Assembly: GCA_030654155.1 (NCBI GenBank)
Contig: JAURYA010000054.1
Span: 1 to 39,511 of the forward strand
Direction of reading: 5' to 3'
Length of the DNA: 39,511 nt
From: Sulfurimonas sp.
GTDB lineage: Bacteria; Campylobacterota; Campylobacteria; Campylobacterales; Sulfurimonadaceae
The translations under genes were made by a program, and so were the position numbers. Below are positions 33,413-39,511 of this stretch, piece after piece. How positions within the stretch are numbered: the stretch's first letter is position 1; every line of letters starts with the position of its first letter. The notes beneath the pieces were generated by a model. That model ran no database searches. It was not told the origin of the DNA and saw only the letters and a list, made by a program, of their open reading frames with translations.

Positions 33413-34612
33413 TTGAAACACTCTATAAAAAAAATCTTTAAAAATTTATCTTTATTTCTTATTTCCGCGACGGTATTTGCAGCGTTTGGAGTGTTGGCTG
33501 CTGTTGACCACACTAGTTCATATACAAAATTCGACAATCTTAGCAATCAAAAAGAGATTATCTCTGCAATTGCAAACCTGCCAAAAGAGAGTCTTGAACT
33601 CTCTCTTATTCAGCTTAATGGCAAAACTACACAACTTGTTTACGAAATAGAAAAGCTTCGTAGTTTGTACGAGTACAGTTTTACCGAAAAATTTATACTA
33701 TTAAACTCTAAAGAGTATCTTAGTGACTTGGATAAGTTAAACTCTCTAACAAAAACATTCAACAACAAAGCTATTGATTATTACAATAATAAATACGGAG
33801 ATATAGGGTTAAAAGAGAGTGAGTTAAAGCAAAGTATTGATTCGCTTAATGCTCAGATAAACTCTATAATTTTTAAGGCTATAAAATACGACCAAGCTAA
33901 ATTCAATCTTCACAAAAAAGTAACATATTTTGCTTTTATTATCATCTTATTGGCATCAATTTGGTATAGAAAAAGACTTAATGCTATCTATAAAGATTTA
34001 GAATTTTTAAACAATGCAAATCTAAAACAGTATAATATTTTTTCAGAAGAAGCTGACGCGGTATCACTAAGAATAAAAAGAAAACCGGTTGTATCGGAAA
34101 ATCCTGCGATGCTTGATGCAGTAACAGGAATAAACAATCTAAAGGGTATGATGAACTCATACGCTGAAAAAAAAGGCATGAAAGAGAGCAATTTTACTGC
34201 GGTAACAGTATTTGAAGTTGATAATTTCTCAAAAACAAATAAAGTTTATTCACTTGAACTTACGCAAACAATACTCAAGAAAATTGCATTTTCAATCTCT
34301 TTACATCAGCAGGTAACGGATGTAATCGCAAGAACTGAATATAATCAATTTACTATTATTTTTTCAAGATCAAATAAAGAGCAGCTCTTTAAAGAGATAG
34401 ATGTGATTCGTCAAAGCATCTCTGAGCTGAAATTAAGCTCTCCGGAATTAGGTGAAATCACAATTACTCTTAGCGGCGGATTTGTTATAAAACCAAACAA
34501 TGTTTCAGTTGAAGAGTCTATCAGACAAGCTAAAAAAGTTTTAATACATGCTCAAAAAAATGGTGAAAACAACATAGCTCAAATAAAAGATTTAGCTCAT
34601 AGCGAATTATAA
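33413..34612 (+). CDS. Membrane protein with degenerate GGDEF domain
   Basis: Predicted sensory membrane protein. From a TTG start (AGGA site eight bases before) there is an N-terminal membrane helix (about 10-31), an extracytoplasmic helical region (about 35-165), a second membrane helix (about 168-184), and a cytoplasmic GGDEF-type domain (about 232-395). The domain keeps DAVTGINNLKGM and the FEVDNFSKTN strand. The active-site loop, however, reads EYNQF (about 308-312) where GGDEF is expected, so diguanylate cyclase activity is unlikely. It may bind c-di-GMP or act as an adaptor. It lies alone between thiL and sdhA. Confidence 0.82.
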   Translation: MKHSIKKIFKNLSLFLISATVFAAFGVLAAVDHTSSYTKFDNLSNQKEIISAIANLPKESLELSLIQLNGKTTQLVYEIEKLRSLYEYSFTEKFILLNSKEYLSDLDKLNSLTKTFNNKAIDYYNNKYGDIGLKESELKQSIDSLNAQINSIIFKAIKYDQAKFNLHKKVTYFAFIIILLASIWYRKRLNAIYKDLEFLNNANLKQYNIFSEEADAVSLRIKRKPVVSENPAMLDAVTGINNLKGMMNSYAEKKGMKESNFTAVTVFEVDNFSKTNKVYSLELTQTILKKIAFSISLHQQVTDVIARTEYNQFTIIFSRSNKEQLFKEIDVIRQSISELKLSSPELGEITITLSGGFVIKPNNVSVEESIRQAKKVLIHAQKNGENNIAQIKDLAHSEL

Positions 34613-34718
34613 AAAAATATTTTATTACTTAACTCCTTTTATTATATTGAGATGACGCATAACGTAACAACTCGTCTCTATTAAATTCTTTTTTATCATT
34701 CACAAAGGCTAAAAATAG

Positions 34719-34724
34719 TACAAT
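34719..34724 (+). promoter_or_regulatory. Predicted -10 box for sdhABE
   Basis: TACAAT in the context AATAGTACAAT lies 37 bases before the sdhA start, in a 148-base gap. The AAAGGAAA ribosome site follows. The gap contains no ORF of note. A weak imperfect stem near 34648-34679 is not convincing. Confidence 0.45.
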
Positions 34725-34760
34725 CCGCCTTATTTTATTATTATTAACAAAGGAAAGCTA

Positions 34761-36473
34761 ATGGGTATTCCTATTTATACTTACGATGCTATTATTGTTG
34801 GCGCAGGCCTAGCAGGCTGTGCTGCTGCAAGAGAGCTGCAGATTGCAGGAAAAAAAGTTGCTGTAATTACAAAACTACATCCGCTAAGAAGCCACTCAGG
34901 GGCAGCGCAAGGCGGTGTTAATGCCGCTTTTAGCGACAAAGACAGCGTTGAACTGCATGAGTTTGACACGGTAAAGGGAAGCGACTATTTAGCTGACCAA
35001 GATGCGGTTGAATTTATGTGCAAAAATGCACCTGAAACTATTCGTTGGGTGGAGAGAATGGGTGCTGCATTTAGCAGAACTCCAGATGGAAAAATCGCCC
35101 AAAGACCTTTTGGCGGTCAATCATCTCCCCGTGCATGTTATGCAAAAGATAGAACAGGTTTAACTCTTTTACAGACAATATACGAACAAGCTTTTCGTTC
35201 AGGTGTAAAGTTTTGGGATGAGTGGTATGTGGCTGACTTAATATACAGAGACGGCAAGGTTTCAGGCGTTGTTGCATTTAACATTAGAGATATGCAGATG
35301 GCAATCTTTAACGCAAAATCAGTTATGTTTGCAACCGGCGGATACGCTCGTTCTTATAAAATCAATTCTAATGCACATGCAAATACAGGCGATGGACTCT
35401 CAATCGTGGCTCGCCACGGTCTTCCATTGGAAGATATGGAGTTTGTTCAGTTTCACCCATCGGGACTCTCTGGAAACGGCGTGTTAATCTCTGAAGCAGC
35501 TCGTGGAGAAGGCGGACGTCTTTTAAACTCTTTAGGCGAAAGATTTATGGAGAAATATGCTCCAAACGCAATGGAGCTAGCAAGCCGCGATGTTGTAAGC
35601 CGTGCTATTTTAAATGAGATTAGAGAAGGACGCGGTGTCGGACCTAGAAAAGACGCTGTTTTCATTGATGTAACACATCTAGGACGTGATATCATCATGG
35701 AAAGGCTTCCTGAACTTCGTGATTTGGCTATTACATTCCTAGGGCTTGACATGATTAAAGAGCCTATTCTTATCTCTGCAACCGCTCACTACTCTATGGG
35801 CGGAATACCGGTTAATATTGCAGGCAATGTTCGCAAAAACAACAACGAATATGTTGAAGGTTTTTATGCTGCCGGTGAGTGTTCATGCGTATCAGTCCAC
35901 GGTGCAAACCGCCTTGGTGCAAACTCTGTACTTGAAGCGCTTTTGTTTGGTCGTTTTGTCGGCAAAACAATGGTACAAGAGGTTGACAATATCACTCTTC
36001 GCCCCGCAACTGAAGAAGATGCAGCAAGAGCTATAAGTGAAATGAATTTTATTTTAAATAACAACGGTGCAGAAACTGTTCCAAATTTAAGAGAAGAGTT
36101 GCAACAGTGTATGACAGCTAATGCAGGTGCATTTAGAACAAAAGAGACTTTAGAAATAGCTGTTGCTAAAGTTAAAGAGCTTCGCGAAAGATTTAAGAAT
36201 ATCCGTATAAAAGATAAGTCAAAACTTTTCAATACTGAGCTGCAAGAAGCTATTGAGTTTGGTCACATGGTTGACTACTCTGCATTCATCGTAGAGAGCG
36301 CTATTGCAAGAAATGAGAGCCGTGGCGCTCACTTTAGAGAAGATTTTGACACTCGTGACGATGAAAATTTCCTAAAGCATACTATGGCTTATATGGATAA
36401 AGATGGAAACATTTTACTTGATTACATGGATGTCGTACTCGGCAAACATGAACTAAAAACTAGAACATACTAA
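34761..36473 (+). CDS. sdhA: Succinate/fumarate oxidoreductase flavoprotein (SdhABE/Mfr type)
   Basis: FAD-containing catalytic subunit of a non-classical succinate:quinone oxidoreductase. The dinucleotide loop IIVGAGLAGCAAAREL opens the protein, and His45 in RSHSGAAQGGVNAAF is the usual covalent flavin attachment residue. FVQFHPSGL, EAARGEGGRLLN and ATAHYSMGGIPVN carry the substrate and proton-transfer residues. At 570 aa it is full length. There is no twin-arginine signal, unlike the periplasmic Mfr enzymes, so a cytoplasmic subunit is expected. In a reductive-TCA organism it could work as fumarate reductase; direction cannot be read from sequence. Confidence 0.93.
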   Translation: MGIPIYTYDAIIVGAGLAGCAAARELQIAGKKVAVITKLHPLRSHSGAAQGGVNAAFSDKDSVELHEFDTVKGSDYLADQDAVEFMCKNAPETIRWVERMGAAFSRTPDGKIAQRPFGGQSSPRACYAKDRTGLTLLQTIYEQAFRSGVKFWDEWYVADLIYRDGKVSGVVAFNIRDMQMAIFNAKSVMFATGGYARSYKINSNAHANTGDGLSIVARHGLPLEDMEFVQFHPSGLSGNGVLISEAARGEGGRLLNSLGERFMEKYAPNAMELASRDVVSRAILNEIREGRGVGPRKDAVFIDVTHLGRDIIMERLPELRDLAITFLGLDMIKEPILISATAHYSMGGIPVNIAGNVRKNNNEYVEGFYAAGECSCVSVHGANRLGANSVLEALLFGRFVGKTMVQEVDNITLRPATEEDAARAISEMNFILNNNGAETVPNLREELQQCMTANAGAFRTKETLEIAVAKVKELRERFKNIRIKDKSKLFNTELQEAIEFGHMVDYSAFIVESAIARNESRGAHFREDFDTRDDENFLKHTMAYMDKDGNILLDYMDVVLGKHELKTRTY

Positions 36474-36482
36474 GGAGAACTT

Positions 36483-37460
36483 ATGAGTACAAATACAATT
36501 ACTACACAAAAAGTAAACTTCAAAGTATTTCGTTTTAATGCTGATGAGGATTACCTTCCGTACTATGAAAACTATACAATGGACATCACTTCGGAAGAGG
36601 TAGTTTTAGATGTTCTAAACAGAATAAAATGGGACCATGACGGTAGTTTTTCATACAGAAGAAGCTGTCGCCACGGTATCTGTGGAGCATGTGCTATAAA
36701 AGTAAACGGCCGTTCAACTCTTGCATGTAAAGAGAGCATGACTACAATGATAGAGTACTTCGGAAACGATATTACTCTTGAACCGCTAAGCACAAAAAGA
36801 GCTATTAAAGATATGATTATCGATAAGGCTGACTTCTGGGAGAAACATGCGGCAGTAACTCCTTATCTTGTTGCTGACATTGATGAGTGCCCGTCTTGCG
36901 AAAATCTTGTATCTCCTCATGACGCTGAAGAGCTAAACGAAGCAGATTTGTGTATCCAGTGCGGTGCATGTCACTATGCTTGTCCTGTTGTTGAGATAAA
37001 CAGCGACTTCTTCGGTCCTGCTGCATTTGCTGCGGCTTATCGTTTTGAATCTGACATTCGTGACAATGACACTGGGAGACTTACAAACGTAAATGAAGAG
37101 AAGCAAGGTGTTTGGGATTGTGTCAAATGTTTTGAGTGTGCAGAGGTTTGTCCAAAAGATATAAATCCTATTGAGAAAATCACAAAACTGCACCAAATGG
37201 CATTTAAAAAAGGTGTTGCAAAAAACAATGTTGCAACTCGCCATGCTGTTGGCTTCCTACACTCTATCAAAAAACACGGTCTGCTTGATGAGGGCGGCTT
37301 GGTGCTCTACTCTGAGGGTCCATCTATTGTAAAACACATTCCTGTTGCACTTCAAATGTTTAAAAAAGGCAAAATAGTAATGCCTTGGAATATGCCAAAA
37401 TCAGACAACCTTGATGAGATTCAAAAACTCATAAAATCGTCGTCAACTGTTAAGTTCTAG
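36483..37460 (+). CDS. sdhB: Succinate/fumarate oxidoreductase iron-sulfur subunit
   Basis: Electron-transfer subunit carrying three Fe-S clusters. A plant-type [2Fe-2S] motif is in SCRHGICGACAIKVNG with a further Cys (about 58-82). DLCIQCGACHYACPV binds a [4Fe-4S] cluster (about 158-172), and CVKCFECAEVCPKDINP the third (about 217-233). The length of 325 aa is longer than the classical SdhB of about 240 and typical of the E-type enzymes. An AAGGAGAA ribosome site places it nine bases after sdhA. A short C-terminal tail follows the last cluster. Confidence 0.93.
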   Translation: MSTNTITTQKVNFKVFRFNADEDYLPYYENYTMDITSEEVVLDVLNRIKWDHDGSFSYRRSCRHGICGACAIKVNGRSTLACKESMTTMIEYFGNDITLEPLSTKRAIKDMIIDKADFWEKHAAVTPYLVADIDECPSCENLVSPHDAEELNEADLCIQCGACHYACPVVEINSDFFGPAAFAAAYRFESDIRDNDTGRLTNVNEEKQGVWDCVKCFECAEVCPKDINPIEKITKLHQMAFKKGVAKNNVATRHAVGFLHSIKKHGLLDEGGLVLYSEGPSIVKHIPVALQMFKKGKIVMPWNMPKSDNLDEIQKLIKSSSTVKF

Positions 37461-37470
37461 GAGTAGTTAA

Positions 37471-38352
37471 ATGAAAAAATTAAAATATGCACTTTTTACG
37501 GGATGTACTGCGAAGCAGAGTACTCCGGAGCAGATGATGTCAACTCTGGCAGTAGCTAGAAAATTAGATATAGAACTTATAGAACTTACAGAGGCTTCTT
37601 GTTGCGGAGCTTCTCACTTGCAAGATTATGATGACTTTTTATCACTTGTTTTAAATGCCAGAAATATAGCTTATGCCGAAAAACACGGGCTTACAATGGT
37701 TACAATATGCAATACATGTCAATTAAATACGGCTATGACAAAACATAGACTGGATAAAAATGCAGAGTTAAAAGCAAAAGTAAACGAGAAGCTTGCAGAG
37801 GTTGGTTTGGAGTACAAAGGTACTTCAAATGTTATTCACTTCTTGTACGCTATCATAGATGATTTTGGACTAGATAAAATCAAAGAGATGGTTGTAAGAC
37901 CTCTTAGCCAATTTAACATAGCTCCGTTTTACGGCTGTCATAACATCCGCCCTTCAGAGCTTCATGATGAGTCTCATAAGAATAAAGAAAATCCTTACAA
38001 CCCTACTTCGTTAGATGACCTTATCATCGCGTGCGGCGGAAAAAATGTTGATTATGAAGAAAAAAACAAGTGCTGCGGTTTCCATGTTGAGCTTCAAGCG
38101 CCTCACACTGCAGCAGTTCTTACCGGAAATGCAATTGCAGGTGCAACAGATAACAATGCAGACATGATGGTAACACCTTGTCCTCTTTGTCATCTAAAAC
38201 TTGACACTCAGACAAAACACGCTTCAGAGGCTATAGGTCGTGATGTTTCACTTCCTGTTCTTCATATGCAGCAGATGGTAGGTCTGGCTCTTGGATGTAC
38301 TCCTGCAGAACTTGGTCTAAAACACCACGTTACTGAGGTAAACTTCATATAA
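37471..38352 (+). CDS. sdhE: Cysteine-rich SdhE/HdrB-like membrane-associated subunit
   Basis: This protein replaces the haem-containing membrane anchors of classical enzymes. Two CCG-type cysteine-rich domains are visible. The first has FTGCTAKQ, ASCCGASHL and ICNTCQLN (about 10-80). The second has FYGCHNIRPSE, ACGGKNVDYEEKNKCCGFH and TPCPLCHLKLD (about 150-250), as in heterodisulfide reductase subunit B. Such domains bind a noncubane or cysteine-ligated Fe-S cluster. The 293 aa length fits SdhE/MfrE. A GGAG ribosome site lies ten bases after sdhB, and a strong terminator follows. Confidence 0.92.
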   Translation: MKKLKYALFTGCTAKQSTPEQMMSTLAVARKLDIELIELTEASCCGASHLQDYDDFLSLVLNARNIAYAEKHGLTMVTICNTCQLNTAMTKHRLDKNAELKAKVNEKLAEVGLEYKGTSNVIHFLYAIIDDFGLDKIKEMVVRPLSQFNIAPFYGCHNIRPSELHDESHKNKENPYNPTSLDDLIIACGGKNVDYEEKNKCCGFHVELQAPHTAAVLTGNAIAGATDNNADMMVTPCPLCHLKLDTQTKHASEAIGRDVSLPVLHMQQMVGLALGCTPAELGLKHHVTEVNFI

Positions 38353-38362
38353 ACTACAAAAT

Positions 38363-38388
38363 AGAGAGATTTTCTCTCTGTTTTTTTT
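38363..38388 (+). terminator. Rho-independent terminator of sdhABE
   Basis: A 7-bp stem (AGAGAGA 38363-38369, TCTCTCT 38373-38379) with a TTT loop is followed by G and eight T residues. It is 10 bases after the sdhE stop. This is a classic intrinsic terminator and the strongest in the window. The remaining 160 bases to the next gene hold no ORF of substance. Confidence 0.85.
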
Positions 38389-38548
38389 AAAACTTTTCTA
38401 ACTGTTATCCGCCAATTCCCAGACATCAACAAAACAAATAGAATCTATCAAAACACATCGGTGCAAGTATTAAAAAAGAAATATTATTGTACAGTATTGT
38501 TATCTGCAATGCTACAACATTTCAGCTCTTCAAATACAGGAGTTCAAT

Positions 38549-38764
38549 GTGGAAAAAGGTTTAGGAACTACAATAAAAATTATTGGTCTTGTCCTAGCAG
38601 TCATAGGGATTGGTTTTGCAGTATGGGGATATCAGTTATCAGGTTCTGTCGCTTCACAAGTAACACAAGCTGTTACAGGTGCAGATACAGATAAAGTAAT
38701 GACTTATTATATTTTTGGTGCTGTCAGTTTTATTGTCGGTATCTATCTTTTTCGTAAAAATTAA
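38549..38764 (+). CDS. DUF3185-like small membrane protein
   Basis: A 71-aa protein with two membrane helices (about 8-28 and 50-67) joined by a polar loop, SGSVASQVTQAVTGADTDKVM. This pattern (IGLVLAVIGIGFAVWGYQLSGSVAS, then TGADTDKVMTYYIFG) matches my memory of the DUF3185 family. The start is a GTG preceded by AGGAG at six bases; an overlapping ATG two bases earlier is out of frame. Members often sit with stress-related tiny genes. The function is unknown. Confidence 0.75.
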   Translation: MEKGLGTTIKIIGLVLAVIGIGFAVWGYQLSGSVASQVTQAVTGADTDKVMTYYIFGAVSFIVGIYLFRKN

Positions 38765-38850
38765 GAATAGATTATATTAAGGCTTTACAAAATGAGGTTT
38801 TTAGGGACACTGTTCCAAGGAAAATCTTACTAACTACATGGAGAAATAAT

Positions 38851-38997
38851 ATGCTTGAAACTATTGCAATAATTTTAGTCATCCTTTGGCTTTTAGGGTT
38901 TACCACTTCATACACTTTGGGAGGATTTATCCATATTCTCTTAGTTATCGCACTTGTAATTGTTCTGGTTCGTGTTATTCAAGGCAGACGGCTATAA
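38851..38997 (+). CDS. Lmo0937-family small membrane protein
   Basis: A 48-aa protein (ETIAIILVILWLLGF..., then LGGFIHILLVIALVIVLVRVIQGRR). It has two hydrophobic helices and a basic C-terminus, which fits the Lmo0937 family of tiny membrane proteins often linked to stress responses. A GGAGAAA ribosome site precedes the ATG. It is the second member of the small-gene cluster at the right edge. Confidence 0.8.
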   Translation: MLETIAIILVILWLLGFTTSYTLGGFIHILLVIALVIVLVRVIQGRRL

Positions 38998-39038
38998 AGA
39001 GTCGTAGATAACTCTCCACAAAACAAAGGAAAAGTAAT

Positions 39039-39326
39039 ATGAGTACTAAAGGTGCATATAAACAAAAAATAGAAGCCCAGCTTGAATTGGTTCAAGCCAA
39101 TCTTGAGGTGTTAAAAGCAAAAGCAAAAAATGCCACTGCTGATGTGCGAATCAGCTATTCTAACGAGATTGAAAGCCTTGAGCACAACTACGCTAAAGTG
39201 CAATCAAAACTGGGGGAACTCGGTGAGGCAGGCGAAGAGGCTTGGGAACATCTCAAAGAAGATATTGAAAATAGCTGGGATTCACTTCGTGCGTATGCAA
39301 AAAAAACTACTGATAACATCAACTAA
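39039..39326 (+). CDS. Coiled-coil stress-type protein
   Basis: A 95-aa, wholly helical, highly charged protein (KQKIEAQLELVQANLEVLKAK..., NYAKVQSKLGELGEAGEEAW...). Its heptad-like pattern resembles the sll1863-type stress proteins and the apolipoprotein-like coiled-coil group. No signal peptide is visible. An AAGGAAAA ribosome site precedes it. It sits between a small membrane protein and an entericidin-like lipoprotein, which suggests a shared envelope-stress role. Confidence 0.72.
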   Translation: MSTKGAYKQKIEAQLELVQANLEVLKAKAKNATADVRISYSNEIESLEHNYAKVQSKLGELGEAGEEAWEHLKEDIENSWDSLRAYAKKTTDNIN

Positions 39327-39343
39327 ATCAAAAAGGATATCAA

Positions 39344-39508
39344 ATGAAAAAAAGTATAACAATTATAACAGTTCTGTTTGTGGCAATCATGGCTAGCGGT
39401 TGTGGTGAGACATGGAAAGGTGCAAAAAAAGACACGAGTGAGAATGTTGAGAAGAGCAAAGACAAGGTCAATGACGGGGCTAAATATATAGAGAAAAAAA
39501 CCGATTGA
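39344..39508 (+). CDS. Entericidin-like small lipoprotein
   Basis: A 54-aa ORF with signal peptide KSITIITVLFVAIMASGC and lipobox Cys20 (MASGC). The short charged mature part (GETWKGAKKDTSENVEK) has the layout of EcnA/EcnB-type lipoproteins. AAAAGGAT precedes the ATG and TGA is at 39506-39508, three bases before the window ends. Entericidins of enterobacteria are stress-linked; whether this one is toxic is unknown. Confidence 0.7.
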   Translation: MKKSITIITVLFVAIMASGCGETWKGAKKDTSENVEKSKDKVNDGAKYIEKKTD

Positions 39509-39511
39509 TTC

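Noticed and set aside
34648..34679. Stem-loop in the gap before sdhA
   Set aside because: Arms GAGATGACG and CGTCTC pair only with a bulge and a long loop, and no U-tract follows.
35864..36232. 122-codon ORF opposite sdhA
   Set aside because: Frame shadow of a strongly supported gene with no independent support.
38461..38694. 77-codon ORF overlapping the DUF3185-like gene
   Set aside because: Its product is Cys/Ser/Arg-rich with no domain, while the other frame gives a good membrane protein with an AGGAG site and a family match.
38805..38825. Possible second sigma-54 site upstream of the Lmo0937-like gene
   Set aside because: A GGAAC element occurs on the minus strand, but no GC follows ten bases later, so the -12 element is missing.

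Overview
The window is chromosomal DNA from a Campylobacterota (epsilonproteobacterial) species, most likely a free-living relative of Sulfurimonas. This is inferred from the long Campylobacter-type DapD, the SdhABE/Mfr-type succinate/fumarate oxidoreductase, a sigma-54 promoter before flagellar rod genes, AT-rich intergenic DNA with TATAAT-type -10 boxes, and neighbour pairs such as truD-thiL and hemL-atpZ that I recall from Campylobacter. No rRNA, tRNA, CRISPR array, insertion sequence or clear prophage was seen, and coding is dense. No gap without a gene exceeds about 200 bases.

1-8 kb: the 5' end of adk, a DEAD-box helicase, an acidic small protein, a CinA-like molybdopterin-domain protein, a 41-residue membrane peptide, a DUF6166-HTH fusion, an ankyrin-repeat protein, dapD and a short flagellar-rod-like protein. 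Then comes a minus-strand unit with a LexA/CI-like S24 repressor and an SH3-NlpC/P60 lipoprotein. The repressor promoter carries an imperfect inverted repeat, and a 27-residue ORF lies on the opposite side of it.

8-13.5 kb (minus strand): a tight run leuD-leuB-TPR protein-115 aa acidic protein-purU-trmL-small membrane protein with start/stop overlaps, then flgG and a flgF-like gene behind a strong sigma-54 promoter and ended by a hairpin.

13.5-20.6 kb: rpoD with an inverted repeat around its ribosome binding site, an unrecognised PAS-like gene 9 bases downstream, then hemL-atpZ-membrane protein (minus), an orphan TonB-type protein (plus), and a CitE-like lyase coupled to a monohaem cytochrome c (minus).

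20.7-30.5 kb (plus strand): folD-lepB-site-2 protease-rpiB, a membrane coiled-coil protein, apt-trpB-pepA, motA-motB, an RNase H-like protein, and ychF. This is folate, export, nucleotide and tryptophan housekeeping plus the flagellar stator.

30.6-38.4 kb: thiL-truD-psd (minus), a membrane protein with a degenerate GGDEF domain (plus), and sdhA-sdhB-sdhE encoding a non-classical succinate:quinone oxidoreductase ending at a strong terminator.

38.5-39.5 kb: a cluster of four tiny genes (DUF3185, Lmo0937-like, coiled-coil, entericidin-like lipoprotein) that resembles an envelope-stress cassette. I did not find an obviously new multi-gene defence or mobile system. The best candidates for something undescribed are the repressor/tiny-ORF/peptidase locus and the DUF6166-HTH gene.
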